64,000 nt of DNA from Symbiodinium microadriaticum. Its lineage: Eukaryota > Sar > Dinophyceae > Suessiales > Symbiodiniaceae. This document shows positions 19,805 through 31,327 of this stretch, piece by piece. The notes below the pieces were generated by a model. That model was not told the DNA's origin and searched no databases. It was given only the letters and a program-made list of their open reading frames with translations. Position 1 is the first letter of the stretch, and each line of letters starts with the position of its first letter. The position numbers were made by a program, and so were the translations under genes. The stretch spans positions 93,605 through 157,604 of the forward strand of contig LSRX01000007.1 of the NCBI GenBank assembly GCA_001939145.1, given 5' to 3'.

Positions 19805-20880
19805 AACTGATGCCAGGTACAGTATCTCCGGAGGCGGACATAAGGAATGATCGAGAAGCTAGTCTCTTGGCTTGCGACCCTCTTAGATCCTCGCAAACCC
19901 AACAGCACGAGAAACCTAAGCAAATCCGGGCTAAGCAGCAGGAACCGACAGTTTCGCGAAATATTCTGTGGAATCTTTGTCGGGGGGTGCTCCCGGATTT
20001 GGTGGCGGGGAGCAGCATAGCTGAAAAGACCCAGCGTGCTCGACTCGCACTCATCTTACATCCATACAGCCATCGAAGCCCTAACTTGTCCTGTGGTGAT
20101 GCCCGCGACACTAAAAGAATAGCAAAACCACAAGACCACAACTACCGATGTTCTGGGCAGCGGTTCCTTAAATCCTACAGAAACCTTGTAGTACCCACCC
20201 CACTGACCTTCTGTAGTAGCTTGACACTTAGGTCCTAGGGGTGATCAAAACCCTCAACCCGTAGCATACTTTGTCACTAGTGCCACGCCCCGATTGCCTT
20301 TGGTTTCTCTGGCCTGAAACCTCACTCATACTCGACAATATGACGCTGCAACTCTACGAACCAAAGCCCAGACCTACTAAAAGGCTTTACAGCCCCATAA
20401 TACCTGCAAAAAAACAGAAACCCTAAACCCTTAACCCTGAAACCCTAAAGTTGCTAAACAGACGGTCCTGCTTCTGCCTCGACATCTCTGCTTTCCGCTT
20501 GCTTCGCCTCGAGCTGGGATGCGAAGATCATTGCTCTGGTCGCAGTTTAAGGTTTGGGACTTCTAGGGCTTTTATGGGGTTTGTAGAGATTTATTGAACC
20601 AGAGTTTAAGGTTTGGGTCTCTAAGGTCTATAAAATTTGTAGGGTGTTTCCCGGAGGGTTTGTATGGTTTAAGGTTTAGGGCTTGTAGAGTTTAGGGTCT
20701 ATAGACCTTCCAGAAAAAAACACATCACTAAACCTAAGCTCCAAGCCCTACAAAGTGAGCAAGCTCGTACATGTGGGGTCCAGCTGAGGTCCGTAGCAGT
20801 TTGGAAAGAGATGTAGCTTTCGAGGGTCATCGGGAGGCCACGTAGGTCGTGGCTAGTGGCGAGGTATGTATAATACGTGT
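19805..20880. other. Region of overlapping open frames, then G-strand telomeric decay
   Basis: A 142-residue plus frame (19810-20238) and a 141-residue minus frame (19716-20141) overlap almost entirely; the minus frame runs into the family F TIR, which argues against it. A direct repeat AGTTTAAGGTTTGGG occurs at about 20544 and 20603. No protein family recognised. Confidence 0.25.
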
Positions 20881-20995
20881 ATACATATACACACACAAGC
20901 ACGTGCACACACACACACACAACTATCTATCTATATATATATATATATATATACTATATGTACATATGCCCAAAATGTATATGTATATAGAGAGA
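20876..20995. repeat. CA / TA composite microsatellite
   Basis: ATACACACAC, CACACACACACA, CTATCTATCTA and a TA run. Confidence 0.9.
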
Positions 20996-21130
20996 AAGAA
21001 ATATCCTTTCATGTGTATACCCCCAACTGCAGCGGCAAGTCTGAATTCATAACCGGAATCATGGCCATTGATCCATGAGGCCCAAAAATCAGCTATGCTG
21101 AACCTTCAACCGTCGACCAGGCGGAAACTC

Positions 21131-21215
21131 GTCTCCCACAGCTCGCAGCTACCCTCGGCCCTAAACCCTCAACCCTAGAGCCCATAAGTCTCCCAAAGCT
21201 CGCAGTTACCCTTGC
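21131..21215 (+). repeat. 57 bp repeat dimer with telomere-like spacer
   Basis: GTCTCCCACAGCTCGCAG at 21131 and GTCTCCCAAAGCTCGCAG at 21188, separated by CCCTAAACCCTCAACCC. It belongs with 19041-19118. Confidence 0.65.
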
Positions 21216-22179
21216 CGCTTCGGGGTTAACGATCGGGCCCGGGGACCATACCTCCTCCCAACACCCCGCTGAACTCCCTGGGACTCTGACTGCGAAGTTC
21301 ACTTAGTTGCCAAAGGCAGCTAACAAATATCTGGGAGATTCGACAGCACTCTCCCCGATCCCTACCAGCGCACGCCCCCTGCCGAGCTACATGTCTCACA
21401 TACGGTCATAACGATGGCCATAGCAAGGTCTACACTGCAACAAGCCTTTGCAGAATCTTGGGCTATGCCCACAGTGCTCATCCTGAAGCCCTATCAACTT
21501 AGGCCAAGCTTCTCCTTCTTCCTCTGCTCCTGATCGTCTTCCGGGGCAAGGACTTCGGCTGATTCAAGGCTTTCTAGTTTTAGGGAGAAGCCCAGCCTGT
21601 GCCTCAGGATTTTGTGCCACATAGCAGAAGACCCAGTCGCTAGTGTCTTCGATAGAGACATGCACAGTGTCTATCCTTACGGGCCTGCAAAACATGACTA
21701 TGGAGGCGCAGCTACCGATGCAAAGATGGGTCACGATAGTCTGGTGATGTAGGGATCATACTCTGCCCTATATGTAACAGGGTTTAAACCTGAACCCCAA
21801 ACAGGGTCGTAGTATAAGGGTCCCCCGGCATAACTCATGAATAGATGTCTCTATGAAACCACGAGAGAAATGTTGATCATGCCACACCTAGTGAGCTCTG
21901 GACACCTGACACCCCCAACGCCCACATCCGATCCGGTATGAGACCGCTACACTTCTTGTCAACTATAACACCTTTTCACTTTGGCTCAAGGGCACGAATC
22001 TATCATCCCGATCCTGCGCAAACCCTTCAGGACTTTCGAGCTTGTGGGCAGGGTGTGGCAACAGATCCGAGGCCCACAAGCCAAACTTTTCCAGCTGCTA
22101 CCACTACCATATTCGAGAATCCTACTGCAAACATAAAAGTCGGCTATGTGCAAAAAGGTACTAAGCTTCCTGGCCTAGG
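21216..22179. other. Telomere-poor stretch without recognised genes
   Basis: An 86-residue plus frame (21938-22198) ends inside the family B terminus. TTTGGCTCAAG at 21980-21990 equals the 3' end of the dinoflagellate spliced leader, but the rest of the leader does not match. Confidence 0.3.
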
Positions 22180-22298
22180 CCTACCCATAGGCCCCTGAGT
22201 AGTCCCTTTTTGTGGTTCATTATTTAGAAAAAGGATTCTAATTTAGAATCCTCTAAGGCAATCCCAAAAAGGAACTACTTAGGGGCCTATGGGTAGGC
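22180..22298. mobile_element. MITE-like element, family B, copy 1
   Basis: Arms of about 34 bases differ at two positions; the terminus is GCCTACCCATAGGCCCCT. In the centre, AGGATTCTAA and TTAGAATCCT (22232-22252) form a second perfect hairpin with a one-base loop. Total length is 119 bp. Confidence 0.85.
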
Positions 22299-22407
22299 AG
22301 TTTCGAAGAAGGGACTCTTTTTGGTCAAGAATCCCGCAAAGCAGCAACAACGCTGAGCGGGTATCCATAGAAGCCTTATGGAACCGTGAGAGAAGCCCCT
22401 TTATGAT

Positions 22408-22440
22408 CCCAAAGCATCCTGTGTACTGTCACGGGCACTA
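22408..22440. mobile_element. Family D terminal fragment
   Basis: CCCAAAGCATCCTGTGTACT followed by GTCACGGGCA matches the left end of the copies at 26402 and 53523. No partner end follows, so it is truncated. Confidence 0.5.
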
Positions 22441-22689
22441 CTGCAGCAGCACTCCGAAACGATGCCTGTAGGCGCCGAAGCTTCTCGTGGTGGAATCCAA
22501 AATCGCCTTGGGGTGCGGGAACCAACTAGAGGAGCTGAACCGCCCGGGGTTTACCGTTTAGGTTTAAGTTCTTCTGTTGATACCGAGGGTTTAATCCCAT
22601 CCCCTTCGTTTTAAAGGGTGCCCCCATGAAAACTCAAACAGCATGTTCATTAGTAGGGTGTGTTTTCATCTCTACTGTCACATTGCGGA

Positions 22690-22806
22690 GGATCTTGCTC
22701 CTGCTCCTGCTCTTGATCCAGCTCCCACTGCGGCTAAAAGGTGTGCTCCTTCTCCTGCCGCGGCTCTTGCTCTTGCTCCTACTCTTGCTCCGCTCTTGCT
22801 CCTCCT
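22690..22806 (+). repeat. GCTCCT / GCTCTT hexamer repeat
   Basis: Repeated GCTCYT units with substitutions. They give poly-Leu in one frame and Ala-Pro repeats in another. The array grades into family L copy 2. Confidence 0.75.
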
Positions 22807-22920
22807 GCGCTTATACACCCCCCCAATTCAGAACAGGTGTTCAAAAAAGCGGGGAAGATGTCAAAAGCATTTCCGGGAAAGTGTGCTTATTACTAAGGGG
22901 TGTTTAGTATTTTCGGGAAG
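22775..22920 (+). mobile_element. Dispersed repeat family L, copy 2
   Basis: Same block order as 783-925: hexamers, C-run, TTTCCGGGAAAGTGTG, TTATTACTAAGGGG and GTGTTTAGT. The 121-residue frame across it (22643-23008) is not conserved in copy 1. Confidence 0.5.
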
Positions 22921-24880
22921 TGATTCGGTTTCAGAGCTAAGGGTGACCTTGAGGATCTTAACAACTAGAACAAGGCTTCTAAAAGGGTTCTATGAGGGAT
23001 GCAGGTGACATGTCTGCAAATTATTCTTGGTTTAAGGTTTTTTTATTGTCAGAGATACTGCCCAGATAGTCTGGATTGTCTGTTCTCATAATAGGAACCT
23101 ATAATACCTCATGCGGCTTCCTTCCTTCTTACATTCCTTCACAGGAATCCAGTAGTGAGAAAACGCTCCTTCGTTTGAACAGTCGAGTTCTTCAATGCGG
23201 GGATCCTAATGCTTCTGAAGAACAGGATTTCGGGGTTCTGCGTAAATCCAACCCCCCCCCCAAAAAAAAAAAAAAACAAAAAAAAAAAAAAACTTAAATC
23301 CTAAACCCGGAACAGTGGGACTGACCCCTAAACTCCTAAACCCCTGCAAGCCCCAAACCCTGAAACCCCAAGCTCCCCCTGAGCCCTGAACCCGAAGATC
23401 CGTTAAAGCCTAAACTGAACCAAAAAAACCCTAGGCTGTGGCCAGGGAACGATCCATGGATTCCGCACTAAACGCTTCGCCAGTCCAGTTGAGGAGGAAC
23501 TGGAGCTCAGCAACCTCGGCGATGAGGGTTTCGAGTGTTTTCGGGTTTGGGGTTGGGGTCTTATGTTTAGGCTTTGGGTTTTGGGGTTTAACGTTTATGA
23601 GCTTGAACAGAAGAGTTTTTTGAACTGTAGAGCAGCTCACATAACTACCACTCATGGTTTAGGGTCCTGCTGCTTCCGGGTTTGATCTCGAACCGCCCCG
23701 ATTGCGCTTCCTCCTCTGCACGAAGCGAGGAGGCCCCGGAGCAGTGCGGTTTTGCAAGACTGGCACTGGAAGGAAACTGACGGAGACAGATTTCCAAATT
23801 TGGGGTGCAGCCTTCTATGGACATTCTTCAAACCCTGCCTGCCCTAGACTAGAATGGTTTAGGGCTTAGGGTTTAGGGTTTGGGGCCCTCCAAAACATAC
23901 ACCGAAAAGCGGTCGAGGCACGTCTGCAGTTAGGGGTAACTTGGGTTTATCTGGTACACTCAAACCTTTGTTTCCACAGACAGACCGCTTCAAAACCTCT
24001 GTCTCACAAACCCCTACATTATTATCATAGCGAAAAGAATCTATTCTTGTTATCACTGTATATTATTTTGCAATATTTTTGCTATGAGTATTACCCTGAA
24101 CTGCAAAGCCCGACAGCTATGTCGAGGTGCAGTGATGAAGCCACCACGGCATTCATCCAAAGAGTTCCAAAGAGTGTCGACGCATCCTCGGCCACATGGA
24201 AGTTGTGCACTGCAGGGGTGTACTATGCGGGCTTAAGAGCACGTCCTAAACCCTCACACCGCCCCAGCCCCGAACCCTGTAAATTCCAGGGTTTGGAGGA
24301 TTTTTGCAGGGCAGAGAGGTTGATAGTGATGAAGGCCTGTACTTTCGGGCTCAGGGCTGAGACTGTTGGGCTCAAAGCTGAGTCAGCTGGGGGGGCCTTT
24401 GGGTTTGTCGGGTTGGAGTTTTAGGGCTGAGGATTTTGGAGAATTAACCCCCTACCGCAAAAGAGGTGAACATTGGGGTCTACTTTTATGGCCCTCAGAA
24501 AGCAGGGTTTACCAATCGGGGGCTATCACGCAACCTTGCTGTCGTAGCGCACTACGAAGCATACGTGCACGGCGCCTGAAACATCCGGCAAAATCATTGT
24601 CGACACTCGTGATTCGAATCCACCGTTTGTTGTAGAAGAAAGACAGAAAAGCCTATTCGAGCACAAGAACAAGTCTATAATTAGCAGAACCGTCTCAAAA
24701 CGTCGCACAGTCGGCTCTTGTGAGGCAAGCTTGAAAGTCCCTTTCGGGTCAACCCTGAACTCTGACGAGCCTCACAGGAACCCTGACTTAGCTCAAGGGG
24801 AGTCCCACGACTCCCAACCATCGCCACCTTGCATGCCAAATGGCCGGTGTAGTCTGCATACTCCAAGAAATTCGCCTTCG
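22921..24880. other. Non-coding with homopolymers and telomeric fragments
   Basis: C-runs and A-runs occupy 23251-23293. C-strand telomere derivatives lie at 23293-23420, G-strand at 23525-23590 and 23856-23885. Overlapping frames of 60-125 residues show no recognisable domain. Confidence 0.45.
23251..23293. repeat. C-run followed by two A-runs
   Basis: Ten C, then about 15 A, C, then about 14 A. It resembles 58741-58780, where a C-run is again followed by A-runs. Confidence 0.85.
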
Positions 24881-24882
24881 GT

Positions 24883-25000
24883 TCGAAGACTCGGGTAGTT
24901 GTGGCAGGCAGGATTGAGGGTTTTTCGATTTAGGGTTTCGGCACTAGGGCCACTAGGGGTATCGAAGACTTGGGTGATTGTGACAAGCAGAATTTACGGT
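24883..25000 (+). repeat. 79 bp tandem duplication around a telomeric unit
   Basis: TCGAAGACTCGGGTAGTTGT at 24883 and TCGAAGACTTGGGTGATTGT at 24962, each followed by GGCAGGCAG/GACAAGCAG. A decayed GATTTAGGGTTTCGG lies between. Confidence 0.65.
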
Positions 25001-26401
25001 AACTCCAATCAATCTGATGGGGTGCTGCACCTACGGTTCGGGTTTCAAGTTTAGTTCTTGGTTTTGGAAGCCCATTTGCCTCTAGAATGGGCTTCTTTTG
25101 CTTTCGGGCTCGGTCGTCGAGGAAGCCTCCCACCCCCGACCACTCCACATCGCTGGGCGCAACTGTTTGCCCAGAATTTTGAATAAATGCTACACAATGA
25201 CAAGGAAGTGACAGGAATGCCCGTAAACCCGAAACCCTAACCCCGATCACAAAAGGATCCCCGATAGCGCTTTGGGGCTTTGCAGGCATTGCAGGTTAGG
25301 GTTTTCATTGCGTTCAGGATTGCCAAAGCGGAACCTCGGTAAGAGATAGCCGTGCCAGCAAGGGATCCGCGTTTAGGGTCTGGGTCACTTTGTAAAGGCT
25401 TCAGAGGCTTGCAAGTTACCCCTGAACCCTATAAACCCCAAATCCCTATACACCACAATCCCTTAATGCGAAACACCCCACCAGGAAGGGATCCCCACTT
25501 CTCAAGACCCGTACGCCATGCCGCTAGACCCCGCGCATGATGCCGCGAAGCTGCGAGGACTTCCTTTCTACAGCAGCCATTGCCATCCGGATCCAATGCA
25601 AACCTTGCTCTCTGTGCTTTTGAGGCTTATATAGGTGGTTTCGGTTGAAAGTCTTTGTGGTTGCCCTGTATGATAGGGTAGGCTCCGAATACTGCCATTT
25701 CAAGTTCATTCTCGTGCTGTCTTCGTGGACGATGAGCCCCCAAAAGCTTAAACCACAATAATCCCCAAACCACTTCCTCACGCATTCCATGATTCAGAAA
25801 GGGGCCATAAGCAACAGTTCGAACAGCTGCTGGGGTAGATCATACCATTAACTTTTCCTATAAAAACTACAGCATCTTTAGGGACTGCACGCGCAAATAT
25901 CAACGAATTGTGCAGACCTTCTTCAAGCAAATCCTACAAAGAGCCACCACAGGCCCGACAACACGCCATAAAACCGTACATTATCAAGGTTATGTTACGC
26001 AGGGGCTTTACCTTTTTAAACTCAGCTACAATGGACAAGTATCCGACGACATGACGCCCCCTAGAGGCCCTAGAATCCCTAGAACCCGTCCTTTCATGGA
26101 ATCTTATTGAATCCCTGCTTGAGGCTCGGGGTTCTGGCGTGCGGTGTGGTCTCATCGACAATTAACGCCTGTTCAGGGTTCTAATTACTGCTTATCCGAA
26201 CAGATGGCCATCATGTCCATCACGCAGTTGGAAAGCTTGAAGAGTGAAAAGTAGCAGGATGCAGAATTGAACAGGACCATAGTGCCACAGTGTCACCCCT
26301 AAAGCCTTGGCCGAAAAACTCCCAAGCCCCTGCACCCTTACACCTTAAGCAAAAGCCCTCTGCCCCAAACCCATCTTCCACAAATCCTTCCGAGACACAA
26401 A
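25001..26401. other. Non-coding or unrecognised
   Basis: Few telomeric units (25208-25225, 25290-25300). The largest frame is 119 residues on the minus strand (24930-25289), beginning in the duplicated segment. Nothing recognised. Confidence 0.35.
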
Positions 26402-26514
26402 CCCAAAGGGTCCCATGTACTGTCATGGGGGATACTTCCCTAAATCATAATAGAAACTCCTAATATTATAAAGCCCTACAGTCTACGATATCGGTAAAAA
26501 AAGGACCCTTCGGG
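26402..26514. mobile_element. MITE-like element, family D, copy 2
   Basis: Left end CCCAAAGGGTCCCATGTACT, right end AAGGACCCTTCGGG, inverted to each other. The interior holds two 39-bp-type units in the opposite orientation to copy 1 (complement of TGTAGGGCTTTATAATATTA). Confidence 0.75.
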
Positions 26515-27991
26515 AAGGACAGGCATACCACTCCAAAGCCCAGGTACCTAAAGGCCTCCAGTGGACCCCCGTACCTCGAACGGGCTCGTTTGGCTTCTGG
26601 GCGGGGTATGTTTGATCTTCCCTGTAGCTAGGGTGCATAGGATGCAGGAAGGAGGCGCTTGGGTTTAGGGCAGGCGTAATGTAGCTTAGTATTTGCAGGG
26701 TTTAGGGTTTAGGGTGGAGGCGAGGGGGAATATGATTATGGTTACGTGGACCTTCATTTCGGTGTGCAAGCTTGATGACGCTAAGCACTCGGGCATGGTG
26801 GGGTAATTCCTGTTGTGAAAATCCTCGAAACTTCGGACCCTTTTGGCTATACTACACACCCGAACCCTAAGCCTTGCAGGGACTTCGGCTAGGGGTTGCA
26901 GCGCTCGAGCAACTGGTAACAGCGGTCCCAGTAGAGTCTTTCTATGCTATGGTAAGAGCAGATAGACAGATTTTACCCTAAGACCCGGCCAACTCCACTC
27001 CCACGTATCAAAAATACAAATGGCAATCGCAAAAAAAAAGGCCCAACGACACCGAACGGTGTTTGCTCCGAGCCCGGCAGTACCTATGGAGTCCCTCGGC
27101 CTACGAAACGCGGTTCAGGGTATAGGGCTTAGGGGCTTCAGGGTTTAGGGTTAGGGGTTCAGGGCTGTAGGCGTTTAGGATTTTGGGGGGTGCAAAGGAT
27201 CAACGTCACTTATCCTGTAGGATTTAGGGCTTCAGCTCAGCGTATATCTACATTATTCTTCAACCCCTGCAGGTTCGAGAAGGATTCCTGGCTTCAGGCA
27301 CATCAAATGCCTCGAAGGACCGAAATACGGAGCCAACTCCGAGAAATCAGATGTATGTGTGTATCCGATGGCGAAGCCTTAAACAACAAATTAGAGACTC
27401 CTGAAGAAAGAAAGCGTGAACCCTAGCTTAGCCGAGCGGCTCGCGAAAGCAGATGTGCCGGAATTCCATCAGTGCACCTTTTGGGGTTTCACGGCTGCGC
27501 GCTTAAGGTGCAGAGCTCACTAAGGCTTTACCCAAAAGGCCCAACAGGTTTTATAGAGTATGGTCTGTAGGCCCAAGAGCCCGAAAACAACGAGTGCTTA
27601 GAGCCTTCGGGTTAAGGTCGGCATTAAGCTTGAATCCGCTGCTGGGTGTTACGCTTAGCGTTCAGGGTCCGCGGATCGGGACCGGGGGGGTAGGTTTCGG
27701 AACTTGCATTAAGTCATTAAGATCTACACTTCGTCAGATTGAAGTAGCTAAGCCGGAGTGCCAGTACTCTAAGTCTAACCCGAGCCCCTAAACCTCAAAG
27801 CCAGCACTCGAAACCCCAACCACAAATCCAAAACATCCAAAGACCCCACTGAAACCAAGGGTTTCGGAGAAAGCTTTCTTGGGCATGTATACGGTTGCAT
27901 AAGCCTGCTTTGGGTTTGAGAAAAAGGGGGAAACCCCAGCCCCAAGAGCCGAATCCCGAATCCCAAGTCCGGAAAGACTCTGTAGCTCCAC
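26515..27991. other. Non-coding, mostly G-strand telomeric decay
   Basis: Telomeric units lie at 26697-26713, 27113-27180 and 27790-27850 (C strand). Frames up to 79 residues only. Confidence 0.5.
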
Positions 27992-28074
27992 TGCGTCCTT
28001 ATGTTAAGGAACATATCTTAAGTTACCATAATAAGTGAATTGAACATATCTTAAGTTACCATAATAAGGACGCA
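27992..28074. mobile_element. Small inverted-repeat element with a 33 bp direct duplication (family O region)
   Basis: TGCGTCCTTATG and ATAAGGACGCA form the ends. Inside, a 27-base block beginning GAACATATCTTAAGTTACCA occurs twice, exactly, at 28009-28035 and 28042-28068. The sequence that follows (28075-28125) aligns with 19450-19520. Confidence 0.65.
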
Positions 28075-28125
28075 CTCTTATTATTTACTATATAGATCCC
28101 TACTGTGGTAACACAAACTCCTTAC

Positions 28126-28847
28126 CAAAAACACAGTCCAGTTTCGGCTGTCCACACTGTACGGACGAAGGTAGTAGTGGCTTAGGGGCTTGCAGGGCGT
28201 AAGGTTTGAGGGTTGATAGTTCAGAAGTTGGATGGTGTTGAATTGAAACTTGCAGAGATTGGAAGGCGTGTAGACTGTCAAAAGTCTTTTCCAGAACCTG
28301 TTATAAATTCGCATAACGGCTTTGCTACTTTCCTTCCAGTTGCGTTTGTGGTTTGAAGCTATATACACTCCTCAACCGCCTGCACAAAAGCACCCCAAAA
28401 GCTTCTTTATTATTGTTGTGATGTGGCTTGTCGACGGAGTAAAGCTCCTTAGGGCTACAAGGCTCAGAAGACCCCAATATGAAAGTTTCGAATCCCAACA
28501 CCCTGGGTTTAGGATGTTGACGAAAGTTTGAGCGCTCTGGTGCAAGCCAGCGTCGATATGCTGGAGGATCCCACATGCCCAGCGTGATGAACTTCGACCC
28601 TTCGCAGTCCAGCACCCTGAGCTACTTCGAAGTTTGAGTGTTGGGTTTTGGGATAGGTCGAGCTTCGGGTTATTTTAGGGTATTAGCAAGGGTTTGGGGT
28701 TAAAGTTTAGGGCTTGAGGGGGGGTAGGGTTTAGGGAGGGCTTCAACCTCCCGTGGCAAAGACTGACAGCACAGTACCCATGGCGAGCCGAGGCAATCCG
28801 CTTCGTTTGTTCAAAACCCTTGCGGGCTAAGTCAATCTTGGTGGCTC
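28126..28847. other. Non-coding or unrecognised
   Basis: Minus frames of 95 (28081-28368) and 96 residues (28325-28615). G-strand telomere units at 28672-28735. No domain recognised. Confidence 0.35.
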
Positions 28848-28946
28848 CCTACCCATAGGCCCCTAAGTAGTTCCTTTTTGGGATTACCTTATAGGATTCT
28901 AAATTAGGAACCACAACAAGGAACTACTTAGGGGCCTAGGGGTACT
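28848..28946. mobile_element. MITE-like element, family B, copy 2
   Basis: The left end CCTACCCATAGGCCCCTAAG and the right end CTTAGGGGCCTAGGGGTA are inverted repeats. The interior GGATTCTAAATTAGGAACC corresponds to the central hairpin of copy 1, now degraded. Confidence 0.8.
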
Positions 28947-31258
28947 GCTGATGTCCCTATAGGTCTCAGCCAGCGAAGCGTCCTCTGCCACGTCTTTGTA
29001 GAGCTTGGGGTGAAGTGCAGGTACAGAAACGGCGGGAAAGTTGGGACATCGGTATGATCAAGCCCTTGAGCTAAGGTATAGAGAACCCCGGGTGCCCTGA
29101 GTCAGAGTGCGACTATGGACTTAGGGCTCGAGGGGTCGGACTCAAAATCTATTGCACCCACCCAAAATGCTTTCAAGTTCGGTATTGCGAGCTGAGTATG
29201 CCCGCGGCATTCGGGGCCAAGGATCCTCAAATATCATCAACAGTACAAATCCAATCGCCACGCCAAAGGGGCTTCCAAATGATGGAGACACGTTCGAAGC
29301 CCATGGTTCGTGCTGCATCGCCTCGGGTTCGAAGCACTCAAACCTCCTCTGGCATTTCCCCTGGACCCTTGCATTTCATAAGGGAGTTTCGTAATGACTC
29401 GACTCCACAATCGATAATAAGATCCTTGCTGAGCCCGGGACAGCCTGAACCCACCCCCAAGCCTTGAGCCCTATACATCCCGTGACCCACAAGCCCAAAT
29501 CCTGCATCACCAAAATAGCTTGAATATCAAACCCGACACAGGAGGGGGTGCGCGACCGGAACAGAACGGCTTGCAGCCAAGGGCTGCTTCTTTTGAAGTA
29601 TCTGGCTTTATATCGAGACCGCCAAAGGTGCCTGCAATCATTGCCTTAATAACCCAACACTACATAGGCCATTCACGACCAGCTGCGGGACCCTTAAAAC
29701 TTGAAGCCCCCGCCTCCTTGCGCTTGAAGGGCCCCTGCGTCAACCCATTAAAAAACAACAGTGTGTTCTACAGCTGTCGCCCGGGTCGCAGAACTGCACG
29801 AAGCCCACGCGACCCAAACCTTTTGGGTCCTGGCCGGGTGCAGGGCCTAGGGGGGTGGAGGTTGAGCTTCTTCAGGCTCAACGTTCCGAAACCCGAAACC
29901 CTAAACCCCGAACAAGGATCATAAAACCCGAAACCCAAAACCCCCAAACAAGGCTTACAACCTTCTGTGCTAGGGGTGCGGGACTTCTTATGAGGTCTGC
30001 TTCTCAACCAAGGCTTCTCTTCAGGAGTCACAGGGCCTGAAAGTAGCCGAAGAGGAGGACACCGTAGACTCAAGCAACCTTCCCTTTCGGAAGCGACTGC
30101 AGTCCCAGTTAAGGGCCCTACAGTTTGGTTTAGGTTTGGCGTTAGAGGATTTCGAAGAATGCAGGAAAACTCGTCAGATTTTTCCTGTATGGGTCGAACA
30201 TAGACCAGTTCCTGCAGAAAGGCTTGGGACCCCAAGCACCTGTGAGCCCCAATCCGAGACACAGGACTGTTGTGTATAACGATAGGGTATCTGCGTTGGC
30301 CCTCAAAGGGTTCTGTAAGGTTCTAGAGACGCACCTGTAGCTGTTTTTGTTTGGCCTTATACAGTCCCCACACGGGAACCGTTCAAGACCTAAGTACGTG
30401 CTACATGGGTGCATGTGCGCCCTTCGGCACCCGAACCCCGACCCTGAACGGACACACCGCCGATTACAAAGCCCAACACAAGCCCAGAAACCCGAAACCT
30501 TAATGCAGAATCCTGAAACCATCTGAAACCATCTGAAACCTGAACTCATGTAACCCAGACCCCACACAAATCTGCATCTATTTACAGAGTTTCCAAATCA
30601 CTACACCTCAGACCTGAACCTGAAACCCTAAACCCTTAGCCCTTTCTCTAAAAAAAACGCTGGGGGCGCCAGAAACTGCCGCCAGGCTCGGACCAAACTG
30701 CCAAAGCGCCGACGGCCTCGGAGCTCCCGGCGCGTTTAGGGGTTTAGGGCCTTCAGCTCTTGCTTTTATTTGGATTTGTTTAGGTTCCATACTCAAGAGA
30801 ACACGGACTGTAATTCAGGATATCGGACATCATCTCTGAGTTTTCAGCTTTGGATGTTTGGTCTTGTTAGGTTTGGACGTTTAGTTGTGTTCTAGTGTCC
30901 AGTGTTGAAAAATGTTTGGTGCAGGGTGTTCTTTTTGGGCTAGACGGGCTCTTGTGCTGTGATACAACACCAGCAGCCTGCTACATGCATGTAAGTGGGC
31001 ATCCAAGGCGAGAATTTGCAGGGATGCGTCCTGGCCATAGTGTGGTGCCTCCAAAAATAAAATGATCAATGCTAGCTGAAACTCGACAGTTTAATTAAGG
31101 GTCTTGCTTCGAGAATGCAATGAGCACCCTTCCCGCTCAGGTTGACGACTTACCCGTCCAACAAGTTTGCTCTAGAGCTAAGATTTAGGTGTATGTGGTG
31201 GGTAGTTCTATTGTGACAACAAGGTTACATGGAATCCGCATCAATGTGCTTGTCGTCC
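28947..31258. other. Non-coding or unrecognised; C-strand telomeric fragments
   Basis: Overlapping frames of 134 (29520-29924, plus), 164 (29768-30262, minus) and 141 residues (30142-30567, minus) run through decayed telomeric DNA at 29885-29960, which argues against coding. TGAAACCATC is repeated at 30515-30545. Confidence 0.4.
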
Positions 31259-31327
31259 GGTGTGTGTGTGTGTGTGTGGGTGCGTGCGTGCGTGTGTGTG
31301 TGTGTGTGGGTGTGTGTGTGTGTGGGT
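31259..31327. repeat. GT / GTGC microsatellite
   Basis: GT repeats interrupted by GGGTGCGTGCGTGCG and GGG; about 69 bp. Confidence 0.9.

Noticed and set aside
19716..20141. 141-codon minus-strand gene
   Set aside because: It runs into the family F inverted repeat and overlaps a plus frame of equal length.
22626..22907. Leucine-rich membrane protein
   Set aside because: The poly-Leu stretch is the translation of GCTCYT hexamers; an adjacent frame gives equally long Ala-Pro repeats.
29768..30567. Two long minus-strand frames (164 and 141 codons)
   Set aside because: They cross decayed telomeric DNA and start at non-ATG codons; there is no coding evidence beyond the lack of stops.
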